Below, one piece after another: positions 1 through 8,798 of a stretch of DNA of 64,000 bases (the first letter of the stretch is position 1; every line of letters begins with the position of its first letter). The notes beneath the pieces were generated by a model. The model was given only the letters and a program-made list of their open reading frames with translations, was not told the origin of the DNA and searched no databases. This stretch comes from Nitrosomonas ureae. GTDB lineage: Bacteria; Pseudomonadota; Gammaproteobacteria; Burkholderiales; Nitrosomonadaceae. The stretch spans positions 1,984,001 to 2,048,000 of the forward strand of contig NZ_LT907782.1 in assembly GCF_900206265.1 (NCBI RefSeq). Direction: 5' to 3'. The translations under genes were made by a program, and so were the position numbers.

Positions 1-216
1 TTAGTTACCTCAGGAATTGGAGGAGTGTATCCTCCAGGAATTCCTGTTGCAACTGTGCTCAAGATTGAACAGGACCCGATGGGTGATTTTGCGCTTGTTA
101 CCAGTACTCCGATCGCTGGCGTGGATCGGAACCGGCAAGTTTTAGTTTTGTCTTTAGCGCAGACAGAATCTAATGATTCCCATGAGATGTCAACAATTGG
201 ATCCGGAACGAATTAA
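1..216 (+). CDS. mreC: Rod shape-determining protein MreC, C-terminal end (5' truncated by window)
   Basis: The open frame is already running at base 1 and stops at 214-216, so only about 71 C-terminal residues are present. They contain the glycine-rich stretch TSGIGGVYPPGIPVATV and then the FALVTSTPIAGVDRNRQVLVL strand pair, which is typical of the end of the periplasmic beta-barrel domain of MreC. MreC is an inner-membrane protein that bridges cytoplasmic MreB filaments to PBP2/RodA during lateral wall growth. The assignment is supported by the next genes, mreD, mrdA and rodA, in the usual order. The tail after VLSLAQ is short and polar and overlaps the start of mreD. Confidence 0.9.
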   Translation, partial: LVTSGIGGVYPPGIPVATVLKIEQDPMGDFALVTSTPIAGVDRNRQVLVLSLAQTESNDSHEMSTIGSGTN

Positions 217-748
217 AGAAAATAATTCAATAAAAGAAAACTACTTGAAGCAGGATATGTATGTGCCTGCCGGTAATTGGTTTATTGCCACAAGCCTGAT
301 AATCGGGCTCATACTCAATTTTCTGCCATTGCAAGGTGATCTTTTAATCTCGCGACCTGATTTCGTAGCACTTGCAATAACCTACTGGAATGTCAATCAT
401 CCCTATAAATTGGGCATGAGTATGGCATTTGGTATGGGATTAATGGTAGATGTTGGCAATGCCGGGATATTGGGGCAACATGCTTTGGCCTATTGCGTCA
501 TTTTTTATCTGACGCTAATTTTCGGCCGGCGTTTACGATTATTCAGCTTGCTAAAGCAAGCACCTCAAATTGGCTTTTTCTTGCTCATAATGCAAATAGT
601 CATCATTCTGATAGCATTATCGAACGGATCAGCACTACCTGGCTGGGGATATTTTCTTGCTACTGTCACAGGTACCTTGCTCTGGGCACCAGCCTCCTTC
701 CTGATGACCCTGCTATTAAAACCAAAACCAGACTCAAATGCGTTATGA
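173..748 (+). CDS. mreD: Rod shape-determining protein MreD
   Basis: This is a small, very hydrophobic inner-membrane protein (up to 191 residues) with about five predicted membrane segments. The first begins near GNWFIATSLIIGLILNFLP, and a later one is the FLLIMQIVIILIAL helix. The signature region FGMGLMVDVGNAGILGQHAL matches the MreD family loop. MreD belongs to the MreBCD elongasome complex. The start is uncertain: ATG at 173 or 182 would overlap the end of mreC, while ATG at 257 (MYVPAGNWF) gives a protein that begins just before the first membrane helix. The stop TGA overlaps the next ATG in an ATGA junction at 745-748, which indicates translational coupling to mrdA. Confidence 0.9.
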   Translation: MIPMRCQQLDPERIKENNSIKENYLKQDMYVPAGNWFIATSLIIGLILNFLPLQGDLLISRPDFVALAITYWNVNHPYKLGMSMAFGMGLMVDVGNAGILGQHALAYCVIFYLTLIFGRRLRLFSLLKQAPQIGFFLLIMQIVIILIALSNGSALPGWGYFLATVTGTLLWAPASFLMTLLLKPKPDSNAL

Positions 749-2658
749 AACAACACGTAGAACTAAGAAATCATTCCGTTGAGCTGCACAAATTTCGTAT
801 GCGCCTTACTATTAGTGCAGGTTTTGTTCTTGTTCTTTTCCTGTTGCTTTATGCACGCTTCTATTTTTTACAGGTTGTTCAGCAGGAACACTACCATACG
901 CTGGCAGAAGCGAATCGTATCTCCATTGCACCACTGGTGCCCTATCGTGGGTTGATTTCTGATCGAAATGGAAGGATATTGGCACAAAATTATTCAGCAT
1001 ATACGTTGGAAGTTGTACCCAGTAAAATTCAGGATCTTGAAACCACACTGAATGAATTGGCAGCAATCATTGAAATCACATCGACTGATCGTCAGCGGTT
1101 CAAAAAATTGTTAAAAGAAAGCAAGCGATTCAAAAGCCTACCTATCAGGCATCGTTTAACAGAGGTTGAGATTGCAACTTTTGCAGCCAATCGCTACCGT
1201 TTCCCTGGTATCGAAATCAGGGCCCAAGTATACCGTCAATATCCCGAAAAGGAGATGGTTTCACATGTTGTTGGTTATATCAGTCGTATCAATGACCATG
1301 ATCTCGAGCAACTGGAAAGTAATGGCGAGCTTCATAATTATCGCGGCTCTCATCACATTGGCAAAATTGGTATTGAGCAGAGTTACGAGAAACAACTGCA
1401 TGGCATCACAGGATTTGAAGAAGTAGAAACAGACGCAGCGGGTCGCTCTATTCGAGTTTTGTCACGAACACCCCCCACGCCCGGCAATAATTTAATCCTT
1501 ACGTTAGATCTTGGCCTGCAGGAAGTTGCTGAAATGGCATTTGGTGATCGCCGTGGTGCACTGGTGGCTTTGGATCCTAATAATGGAGAAGTGCTTGCTT
1601 TCGTCAGCAAACCGGGTTATGACAATAATCTATTTATCGGCGGCATAGATCAGGAAAACTGGAATTTACTTAACAACTCAATTGATCGCCCTCTCAATAA
1701 TCGAGCACTGCGAGGTGTATATCCTCCAGGATCAACCTTTAAGCCCTTTATGGCACTTGCCGCACTTGAACTGGGAAAACGCACGGCCGAATATAGTATG
1801 AGTGACCCCGGATATTTTTCCTTGCCTGGCGTTAGTCGACGCTACCGGGACTGGAAACCAGGTGGACATGGCAGAGTCGATTTGCACAAATCTTTAGTGG
1901 TTTCTTGCGATACCTATTATTACAGTCTAGCCAACGATCTCGGAATAGACAATATTCACAATTTTATCAGTCAATTTGGATTAGGCAGGAAAACAGGTAT
2001 TGACATTGAAGGAGAAGTGTCTGGGTTATTGCCTTCTTCTGCTTGGAAAATGAGACAACATAAACAAAAATGGTATGCTGGAGATACTATTTCAGTTTCC
2101 ATTGGGCAAGGATACAATTTGACCACGCCCCTTCAGCTCGCCTTCGCTACGATGATCATCGCAAATAATGGCAAGGCCTATTTACCCCACTTGGTTAAAC
2201 AAATTCAGAACAGTCAAACTGGCGAAATTGAGGATATCCCTGCAAAACTGCTTTATAGTTTAAATCTTAAGCCTCAAAATCTTGAAGTTGTTAAAAGTGC
2301 GCTTGTCGATGTGACCCGCCCTGGAGGAACAGCTGCAAAAGCAGGCGCTAATGCGGACTATACTTTTGCCGGCAAGACCGGCACATCACAAGTTGTCGGT
2401 ATTAAACAGGGGGAACGCTACAATGAAAAGCTAATCAATGAACGTCACCGTGACCATGCAATGTTTATCGCCTATGCGCCAGCAGAAAACCCCATGATCG
2501 CTTTGGCAATTTTAGTCGAAAATACGGGCACCGGCGGCTCAACAGCAGCACCTATTGCAAGACAAGTATTTGATTATTTTTTATTAGGTAAATTACCTGA
2601 AACAGATCTTGCACATCTGACTGATCCAATCAAAAATCATGTGCATGATCATCTGTAA
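745..2658 (+). CDS. mrdA: Penicillin-binding protein 2 (peptidoglycan D,D-transpeptidase, elongasome)
   Basis: A 637-residue class B penicillin-binding protein that cross-links new peptidoglycan during cell elongation with RodA. It has a short cytoplasmic tail, one membrane anchor (about residues 20-42, FVLVLFLLLYARFYFLQVV), a pedestal domain starting with the RGLISDRNGRILA motif, and the transpeptidase domain. The catalytic motifs are visible: SxxK in PPGSTFKPF (Ser330, as in E. coli PBP2), SxN-like SCD (VVSCDTYYYSLAND), and KTGTS (FAGKTGTSQVVG). The open frame extends further upstream inside mreD, but that part is not PBP-like. ATG 745 is chosen because it overlaps the mreD stop and leads directly into the membrane anchor. 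Confidence 0.96.
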   Translation: MKQHVELRNHSVELHKFRMRLTISAGFVLVLFLLLYARFYFLQVVQQEHYHTLAEANRISIAPLVPYRGLISDRNGRILAQNYSAYTLEVVPSKIQDLETTLNELAAIIEITSTDRQRFKKLLKESKRFKSLPIRHRLTEVEIATFAANRYRFPGIEIRAQVYRQYPEKEMVSHVVGYISRINDHDLEQLESNGELHNYRGSHHIGKIGIEQSYEKQLHGITGFEEVETDAAGRSIRVLSRTPPTPGNNLILTLDLGLQEVAEMAFGDRRGALVALDPNNGEVLAFVSKPGYDNNLFIGGIDQENWNLLNNSIDRPLNNRALRGVYPPGSTFKPFMALAALELGKRTAEYSMSDPGYFSLPGVSRRYRDWKPGGHGRVDLHKSLVVSCDTYYYSLANDLGIDNIHNFISQFGLGRKTGIDIEGEVSGLLPSSAWKMRQHKQKWYAGDTISVSIGQGYNLTTPLQLAFATMIIANNGKAYLPHLVKQIQNSQTGEIEDIPAKLLYSLNLKPQNLEVVKSALVDVTRPGGTAAKAGANADYTFAGKTGTSQVVGIKQGERYNEKLINERHRDHAMFIAYAPAENPMIALAILVENTGTGGSTAAPIARQVFDYFLLGKLPETDLAHLTDPIKNHVHDHL

Positions 2659-2706
2659 GAAGTATCAATTAATATACTATTGATTATCGGCCAGTATACC
2701 TAATGC

Positions 2707-3807
2707 ATGATTGAAATCAGAAAAATTTGGTACTACCTGACACGCTATATAGATAACTTTCTGTTGACCGGAATCCTCATACTGATGGTGATAGGTTTGA
2801 TTGTGTTGTATAGCGCTACCGGGGGAAATATAACCAGAGTCAGCAATCAAGTGATCAATATATTGATAGCGCTGGTAATTATGTGGCTGGTCGCAAATAT
2901 TCCCTTGCAACAAATAATGCGTCTGGCATTACCGATGTATATGTTGGGGTTGATTTTACTTATCGGCGTTGCATTTTTCGGGGAAATAAACAATGGCGCC
3001 AGGCGTTGGCTTAGCCTCGGTGTTACTCGAATCCAACCATCTGAACTGATGAAAATCGCACTACCGTTGATGATGGCCTGGTATTTTGATAAGCATGAAA
3101 TTACTTTACGTTTGAGAGATTATTTAGGCGCAACAATATTATTATTATTGCCTGTTCTACTAATCTTGCGGCAACCTGATCTGGGAACCGCCTTGTTAAT
3201 TGCTGCCAGCGGCTTTTATGTTCTGTTTCTAGCCGGATTGTCTTGGCGCATTATTATCGGATTAGGGACAGCTGCGGCCGCAAGCTTGCCGGTACTTTGG
3301 TCGGTAATGCACGATTATCAACGACAACGCATCATGACATTGCTTGACCCAACACAAGATCCTTTGGGCGCCGGCTATCATACCATTCAATCTTCCATTG
3401 CAATCGGTTCCGGTGGAGTCGTGGGCAAAGGATGGCAAAATGGTACGCAAACTCAATTGGATTTTCTACCAGAACAAAGTACCGACTTTATTTTTGCTGT
3501 TTTTTCAGAAGAATTTGGGCTAATAGGAAATACTGTATTATTATTACTGTATCTGCTAGTAATCGGGCGGTGTATAGCAATTACGGCAAATGCGTCAACC
3601 CAGTTTACACGTTTGATCTCAGGATCGATTACATTAACTTTTTGCACGTATATATTTGTTAATATGGGAATGGTAAGCGGTATTCTTCCGATTGTAGGGG
3701 TGCCACTTCCACTGATGAGTTATGGAGGTACATCCATGGTTACGATGCTGCTTGGCTTTGGTATCTTGATGAGTATTCAGACACATCCTAAACTAGTAAA
3801 AACATGA
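2707..3807 (+). CDS. rodA: Rod shape-determining protein RodA (SEDS glycosyltransferase)
   Basis: A 366-residue SEDS-family multi-pass membrane protein that polymerises lipid II into glycan strands as the partner of PBP2. About ten hydrophobic segments are visible. Family hallmarks are GARRWLSLG followed by RIQPSELMK, the RQPDLGTALL loop carrying the conserved Asp, the QSTDFIFAVFSEEFGL segment and the C-terminal LPLMSYGGTS motif. It lies 48 bases after mrdA and its stop overlaps the rlpA start in an ATGA junction (3804-3807). The other SEDS protein of this window, FtsW at 34466-35629, is in the division cluster, which helps separate the two. Confidence 0.96.
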   Translation: MIEIRKIWYYLTRYIDNFLLTGILILMVIGLIVLYSATGGNITRVSNQVINILIALVIMWLVANIPLQQIMRLALPMYMLGLILLIGVAFFGEINNGARRWLSLGVTRIQPSELMKIALPLMMAWYFDKHEITLRLRDYLGATILLLLPVLLILRQPDLGTALLIAASGFYVLFLAGLSWRIIIGLGTAAAASLPVLWSVMHDYQRQRIMTLLDPTQDPLGAGYHTIQSSIAIGSGGVVGKGWQNGTQTQLDFLPEQSTDFIFAVFSEEFGLIGNTVLLLLYLLVIGRCIAITANASTQFTRLISGSITLTFCTYIFVNMGMVSGILPIVGVPLPLMSYGGTSMVTMLLGFGILMSIQTHPKLVKT

Positions 3808-4772
3808 CAAACTTTGATTCTCCACTTCTTAAGGTGTATAAATATTTTTCTGTACTATCCCGATCAATTTTTGGATGGGCATTTGTATTAATTTTTGGAT
3901 TATTGACTGCGTGCAGCAACACACCACAATATAGCAGTAGCAATGCGCACGGACAGAAAAAAACAACAGCAACCACGTTATCTGGTATTAGTGCGGCTGG
4001 AATTACCAAACGGGGAGGTGGATACTATTTGGACGATGGTCCGGAAGATAATCCACCTCCCAATCTGCATCTCGTTCCGGATGCTGTACCTAAAGCTGAA
4101 CCATTACGTGCAGCCAATATGCAACCTTATGTCGCATTAGGGAAACATTTTAAACCCATGACTAATCTGGAACCTTATAGGAAACGCGGAATTGCTTCAT
4201 GGTATGGACGTCGCTATCATGGTAATAATACAGCCGTGGGGGAAGTTTATGACATGTATGCAATGACGGCAGCTCACCCCACTTTGCCGTTGCCTAGCTA
4301 TGCTCGCGTTACCAATCTGGAGAATGGCAAGTCAGTGATTGTACGTTTGAATGATCGCGGCCCATTTCTTTCTGACCGTATTATCGATCTTTCTTATACT
4401 GCTGCATATAAACTGGGAATATTAGCGGGCGGTAGCGGGCAGGTTGAGGTTGAGAGCATCATACCGAACGATGCACAGAATGTGCTGACAGCTTCCCCAT
4501 CATCTCTCTCGCTGCCTGTCGCCGACAGTAATGCAGAAATGAACATGGTCTATTTGCAGCTGGCTGCATTCGGTTCATCAGATAATGCACAGAATTTTCT
4601 TTCCCAAATACATAAGAGACTTCCGGCACTTAAAGATACAGTGAGTATCACCAAGAATAAGGGGTTATACAAAATACATGTGGGTCCTTATCCAGATTCA
4701 ACCATTGCCAGGCTAGCAGCCAATACGATTGGTCAACAGCTTGCGATAACGCCTGTCTTGGTAAATGACTAA
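3804..4772 (+). CDS. rlpA: Septal ring lytic transglycosylase RlpA, lipoprotein with SPOR domain
   Basis: A 322-residue outer-membrane lipoprotein. The N-terminal hydrophobic signal ends in the lipobox LLTAC (Cys37). A double-psi beta-barrel RlpA domain follows at about 130-215, with GIASWYGRRYHG, TAAHPTLPLPSYARVTN and RLNDRGPF, which contain the residues expected of denuded-glycan lytic transglycosylases. A SPOR domain at about 250-320 (VYLQLAAFGSSDNAQ ... YKIHVGPYPD) should bind denuded septal glycan. Translationally coupled to rodA by ATGA. This position after mrdA-rodA is conserved in proteobacteria, so the gene probably belongs to the same transcription unit. Confidence 0.95.
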   Translation: MTNFDSPLLKVYKYFSVLSRSIFGWAFVLIFGLLTACSNTPQYSSSNAHGQKKTTATTLSGISAAGITKRGGGYYLDDGPEDNPPPNLHLVPDAVPKAEPLRAANMQPYVALGKHFKPMTNLEPYRKRGIASWYGRRYHGNNTAVGEVYDMYAMTAAHPTLPLPSYARVTNLENGKSVIVRLNDRGPFLSDRIIDLSYTAAYKLGILAGGSGQVEVESIIPNDAQNVLTASPSSLSLPVADSNAEMNMVYLQLAAFGSSDNAQNFLSQIHKRLPALKDTVSITKNKGLYKIHVGPYPDSTIARLAANTIGQQLAITPVLVND

Positions 4773-4779
4773 ATCGGGT

Positions 4780-4811
4780 AAAAAAAATCCCTATTGCAAG
4801 CAATAGGGATT
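4780..4811 (-). terminator. Perfect 11-bp hairpin after rlpA, U-tract only on the minus strand
   Basis: Arms 4786-4796 and 4801-4811 (AATCCCTATTG / CAATAGGGATT) are perfectly complementary around a 4-base loop. An A-run (4780-4787) lies on the left side, so on the minus strand the stem is followed by a T-run and looks like an intrinsic terminator for transcripts arriving from the che genes. On the plus strand it could still end the mre-rlpA transcript as a stem-loop, but no U-tract follows there. Confidence 0.65.
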
Positions 4812-5132
4812 AAAGGGCCTCGTCATAAAATCATCCATCGCAATTAACGTTCAAATGTAAAACATCTTCCTCAGTATAGGTATTGATACATTTTTACATT
4901 CCGATTTCAACATTGCGATAACTGATTTTAAGTGTAATACCTACTGAGTATTTTGAAGATGAAAACAGAGAGGAAATTTACCCTTATATCCAAACTATGA
5001 CTGTGATTTTTGCCACACTTCAGTAGTGATATGGTTAAATCCCGCTCACAAATTCAAAATACATTGATTGGTATATTGCCAAGCAAGATTTTGATTTAAG
5101 AGAGAACACAATTTTGTATTCTCAGATTGAAC
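4812..5132. repeat. Intergenic region with three interleaved inverted repeats
   Basis: No gene is seen. Three pairs of complementary arms are present: ATCGCAAT (4837-4844) with ATTGCGAT (4912-4919); ATGTAAAA (4855-4862) with TTTTACAT (4892-4899); and an imperfect longer pair sharing ATCTTC, TCAGTA and GGTATT in order (4864-4884 against 4936-4960). The arms are interleaved, not nested, so one simple hairpin does not explain them. This could be a decayed small mobile element or a structured RNA. A CRP-like half-perfect site (TGTGA-N6-CCACA, 5002-5017) has no gene to regulate. Confidence 0.4.
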
Positions 5133-5162
5133 AAAAAAACACCACTCAGTAATTGAGTGGTG
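5133..5162 (-). terminator. Intrinsic terminator of the cheW-mcp unit
   Basis: Arms 5140-5148 (CACCACTCA) and 5154-5162 (TGAGTGGTG) pair perfectly around a 5-base loop. Read on the minus strand, the stem is followed directly by a run of seven T (5133-5139). It lies 74 bases past the stop of the chemoreceptor gene at 5236 and in the right orientation, so it is a convincing Rho-independent terminator. Confidence 0.85.
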
Positions 5163-5235
5163 CCATAGCCAGATTCCTTTAGTAGGACTACTCAGTCGTA
5201 CTGACTGGATTTATATTAGTCCGATTAGCTTTACA

Positions 5236-6954
5236 CTAAAACTCTTCCCAATCATCCCCACCACCGGACGCCACTTTGCGTGGCTGAGTTGATACGGAAT
5301 CCTCGCGGGATTTCACCACTGCCTTCTTCGCAGGGCCTCGATTCGGCAGCTTGGCGATTGATGCAGTACGATTACTTCTCTTAATTGGCACACCCTGCAC
5401 ATGGCCAGCCCCGCCAGATACTTTGAAAACACTGACTGCCTGGGTCAGAGCTTGTGCCTGATCATTCATTGATTCCGCCGCTGCTGCAGCTTCTTCAACC
5501 AGTGCCGCATTTTGCTGGGTAACTTCATCCATCTGCGTTACTGCCTGATTGACTTGCTCAATCCCTGAACTTTGTTCATTTGAAGCTGCAGAAATCTCAC
5601 TCATGATATCGGTTACTCTCTTAACCGAAGTTACAATCTCATCCATCGTCGCACCCGCTTCATCCACCAATCGTGTGCCATCTTCCACTTTGGCTACTGA
5701 ATCACTGATCAATTCCTTGATTTCTTTTGCCGCCGCGGCTGAGCGTTGCGCCAAGGTACGTACTTCCGTCGCGACTACCGCAAAACCCCGCCCCTGTTCA
5801 CCCGCGCGTGCCGCTTCTACCGCAGCATTCAACGCCAGAATGTTGGTCTGGAATGCAATACCATCAATAACACTGATAATGTCAACAATTTTCTTGGAGC
5901 TTTCATTAATAGCGCTCATGGTTTGCACTACCTGGCCAACTACAGCTCCGCCTTTTACCGCAACTTCTGATGCCCCTGCCGCCAGTTGATTCGCTTGGCG
6001 CGCATTATCGGCATTTTGCTTCACAGTGGATGTCAATTCTTCCATCGAGGATGCTGTTTCCTCCAGACTGGATGCCTGCTCTTCAGTACGTTGACTCAAG
6101 TCAGAGTTGCCCGAGGCAATCTCACCAGAAGCCGTTGCAATCTGATCGGTTCCTGCACGCACTCTACTCACCAGATCAATCAGGTTCTCATTCATAGTTT
6201 TAAGCGCTTGAAGCAAGTGGCCGGTTTCATTCGTTGAGTTAACCTCAATGCGGCTTGTCAAATCGCCTGATGCCACTGCATCAGCAACCGCAATGGCTTC
6301 ATTCAATGGACCTAAAATCGCTCTTATGAGTAAGAAGCCGATAATGACAGCCAATATTACACCCAAGGTAATTACTATAGAAGCAGTCATAAAAATACTG
6401 TTATAGCTGCTTTGTGCTTCCGCATACTCCTTAGCTGCTACATTACGCTGTAATTCCAGTAAATTCAACATGGTCCCATGGGTCACATCAAATTTAGCAC
6501 CTGCATCAGTTGTCAAATTGTTAATTGCAGCGTCATAATCTCCTGCGCTAGCTAGGGCCATTGTATAATTACGTGATTCTGTATATATTTTCCACTGCTG
6601 ATTAAAATTTTCTGCAAGCATTGCTTCTTCAGGTGTTAGATTGGTAGCCATATATTTTTTCCAAATATCGGCTATCTCAGCATCTCGCTGATTCGTCATA
6701 ACTTGTCGTTCTTTTACAATTTCGGGACTCCTTCCATAAGCAGACATAGCTGCATTCAGCCTTGTGCGTTGCATGCGATCTAAGACTAAAGCTAAATCTC
6801 CGAGCGGAACTGCGCGATCTTCATAAACACCTTTAAAAGAATCATTAGTTTGATTTAAACCATATATCCCCAAGCTGCCAACACCTATCAGCAAAACCGA
6901 CAGCATACCAATGACAAACACCAATCTTGATTTAATCGTCATGTTATTAAGCAT
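5236..6954 (-). CDS. Methyl-accepting chemotaxis protein (Tar/Tsr-like, 4HB sensor)
   Basis: A 572-residue transmembrane chemoreceptor. The first membrane helix is about residues 10-31 (LVFVIGMLSVLLIGVGSLGI). A periplasmic four-helix-bundle type sensor of about 155 residues follows, with the conserved RAVPLGDLALVLDRMQRTR start. The second membrane helix is about 190-212, then HAMP, then a long coiled-coil signalling domain with the hairpin tip [20 protein letters not shown] that contacts CheA and CheW. The C-terminus is DDWEEF, which matches the WxxF-type pentapeptide used to tether CheR and CheB, so adaptation enzymes should dock here. It is the second gene after cheW with a 45-base gap, on the same transcript and ended by the hairpin at 5133. 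The ligand cannot be told from sequence. Confidence 0.95.
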   Translation of the reverse strand: MLNNMTIKSRLVFVIGMLSVLLIGVGSLGIYGLNQTNDSFKGVYEDRAVPLGDLALVLDRMQRTRLNAAMSAYGRSPEIVKERQVMTNQRDAEIADIWKKYMATNLTPEEAMLAENFNQQWKIYTESRNYTMALASAGDYDAAINNLTTDAGAKFDVTHGTMLNLLELQRNVAAKEYAEAQSSYNSIFMTASIVITLGVILAVIIGFLLIRAILGPLNEAIAVADAVASGDLTSRIEVNSTNETGHLLQALKTMNENLIDLVSRVRAGTDQIATASGEIASGNSDLSQRTEEQASSLEETASSMEELTSTVKQNADNARQANQLAAGASEVAVKGGAVVGQVVQTMSAINESSKKIVDIISVIDGIAFQTNILALNAAVEAARAGEQGRGFAVVATEVRTLAQRSAAAAKEIKELISDSVAKVEDGTRLVDEAGATMDEIVTSVKRVTDIMSEISAASNEQSSGIEQVNQAVTQMDEVTQQNAALVEEAAAAAESMNDQAQALTQAVSVFKVSGGAGHVQGVPIKRSNRTASIAKLPNRGPAKKAVVKSREDSVSTQPRKVASGGGDDWEEF

Positions 6955-6999
6955 AAAATCTCCTCTATCTCAGTCTTATTTCACAAACTTCCACATTTA

Positions 7000-7491
7000 T
7001 TAATTGATGCTTGAATCTAATAATCCCATACCGTCACTATTCATCAATTTCTCAATATCTAGCAATATCAGCATGCGTTCACCGACAGCACCGAGTCCCA
7101 TAATGTACTCAGTATCAATTACCGAGCCCAGCCCCGGCGTAGGTCGCATCTGCTCGTCATCTAGCGTAATCACATCTGATACACCGTCCACTACGACCCC
7201 TACGACACGTCCGGATACGTTTAATATAATTACCACGGTAAATTGATCATACGTTACATCGCTCAATTCGAATTTAATCCGCATATCGATAATCGGTACA
7301 ACGATTCCGCGCAAATTGACTACACCTTTGATGAACTCAGGCGCATTGGCAATTTTAGTAATCGCATCATAGCCGCGAATCTCTTGCACCTTGAGGATTT
7401 CTATTCCATATTCTTCATTTCCTAAACGGAAGGTCAAAAATTCGTTAATAAAGTGGCTAACCGTTGAACCTGTAGGTCGCTCTTGCAACAT
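7000..7491 (-). CDS. cheW: Chemotaxis coupling protein CheW
   Basis: A CheW adaptor of 163 residues that links chemoreceptors to the CheA kinase in the signalling array. The double SH3-like CheW fold is recognisable from [52 protein letters not shown] and [12 protein letters not shown]. An upstream GTG at 7498-7500 would add three residues, but GGAG sits eight bases before ATG 7491, which I prefer. It is immediately upstream of the chemoreceptor gene and probably co-transcribed with it. No cheA, cheY or cheR is in the window, so this is an outlying che pair. Confidence 0.95.
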   Translation of the reverse strand: MLQERPTGSTVSHFINEFLTFRLGNEEYGIEILKVQEIRGYDAITKIANAPEFIKGVVNLRGIVVPIIDMRIKFELSDVTYDQFTVVIILNVSGRVVGVVVDGVSDVITLDDEQMRPTPGLGSVIDTEYIMGLGAVGERMLILLDIEKLMNSDGMGLLDSSIN

Positions 7492-8123
7492 AAATCTCAC
7501 TCCATTTTATATATGAAAAACACGAACCTTCTGCTAGTTCGCAGGTTATGATTTACGGAAAAAGAAATTCTTTCTTAAATGAGTTTGCTGATTCTATTTG
7601 AATCAGCAGTCAATCAAACGTGAAATAGATGAACAAAATCGCTTTATATCTGCAAGAATAAAGCTATAAGAGGATTACTGATTTATAGATATAACCAAAT
7701 AAATTTTTGGATCATTTCGATTTATGCCCGAATCAGTTTCAGGTTACTTTGCTCCACTAAAAAAGATCAACAGGATAAGGGAGTCGAGATGAAAAAGAAG
7801 GAAACGAATGTGCCAAATTGGCAAAAACGATAAGGAACAGAAGAAGCGTGCGCACCAGCATTGATTCAGCAACGTTGACCGGAAGATTTCCGTGGTCTAT
7901 GTTATGGGCATGCGATGGTTGTTATTTTGATGCGCTGATTGGAGGGCGCCATATGGGGGAAAGCGTGGCTGGGTTACCTAGCGAAAAACGCCTGCGCTGG
8001 TAGAAGTTGAAAACCGGTAAAAGCATGCTGGCTTCATTGACTGCGGTCGGCAATACTATCCCGGCTCCTCAATGCTTGCTTGAGTCATACAAAAATTAAA
8101 CTGAAAATAGTATAGTGAAATAA
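7492..8123. other. Intergenic region between cheW and the LuxR-type regulator
   Basis: About 630 bases without a gene I can support. It contains a perfect hairpin, GCTGATTC (7587-7594) and GAATCAGC (7600-7607), about 95 bases upstream of the cheW start, which would lie in or near its promoter region. A 61-codon open frame at 7818-8003 lies in a locally GC-richer patch (about 7840-8010). Its product matches nothing I recognise and it has no good ribosome binding site. The GC-rich patch may be a remnant of foreign DNA. Confidence 0.35.
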
Positions 8124-8798
8124 ATGAATAATAATGAGCTACCAATCAAGGTGCTGTTGATAGAACAAATCAGTATTGCAAATTATGGCTTGGAAATACT
8201 CATCAACAAGCAGCAACCGTTGATGAAAGTCATTGGAAGCTTTAATTGTTGCTTAAACGCAATCCCGACCCTTGAAAATTTGTCACCCGATATCATCCTG
8301 CTTGATATCGATCTTTACTCAGAAAAAGAATCACAAGCTGCATTGCAACTCATTGCAATGAGGAATGCAAAGATTCTTATTTTAAAATGGATAGAGGATT
8401 CTACAATCTATGATAAAGCCATCTTAGCTGGCGCCAATGGGATTCTCGAAAAGGATGTAACGTTAAATACAATCTTGAAAGCAATTAAAAAAGTGCATGA
8501 AGGCCAGTTATGGCTAGATCAGGCTTATTTAAAAAAACTTATCAGCAAAATGTCTTATAAAAATTTTGAAAAAAATGACATCAGGAACGAAAATAAGCTC
8601 GAAAAGCTTACTCCAAAAGAGAAAACAATATTTTTTACAATGACTATGATTGAAAATGCTACGTTACCTGCTAAAGTTATTGCCAATAAACTCAACATAC
8701 GCGAGAGCACACTTCGCAACCACCTTACGTCGATCTACGAAAAACTTGAAGTCGCTAATAAACTACAACTTTGGAATTTTGTAAACAGGCACAAGTAA
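8124..8798 (+). CDS. LuxR/NarL-type response regulator, orphan
   Basis: A 224-residue two-domain regulator. The receiver domain (about 8-125) keeps the phosphoacceptor in IILLDIDL (Asp61) and the conserved Lys in GILEKDV. The acidic pair near the N-terminus is reduced to one Glu (LLIEQIS), so phosphorylation may be weak or altered. A C-terminal LuxR-type helix-turn-helix (about 160-222) contains LTPKEKTIFF, AKVIANKLNIRESTLRNHL and IYEKLEVANKLQLW. No histidine kinase gene lies next to it. It sits directly upstream of the giant repeat-protein gene in the same orientation, and could control that gene. That is inference. No clear Shine-Dalgarno sequence precedes the start. Confidence 0.85.
   Translation: MNNNELPIKVLLIEQISIANYGLEILINKQQPLMKVIGSFNCCLNAIPTLENLSPDIILLDIDLYSEKESQAALQLIAMRNAKILILKWIEDSTIYDKAILAGANGILEKDVTLNTILKAIKKVHEGQLWLDQAYLKKLISKMSYKNFEKNDIRNENKLEKLTPKEKTIFFTMTMIENATLPAKVIANKLNIRESTLRNHLTSIYEKLEVANKLQLWNFVNRHK

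Noticed and set aside
493..744. Longer N-terminus for PBP2
   Set aside because: It overlaps mreD in another frame and is not PBP-like; ATG 745 forms the usual ATGA junction.
5002..5017. CRP-like site TGTGA-N6-CCACA
   Set aside because: One mismatch, and it lies between the 3' ends of two convergent genes with nothing to regulate.
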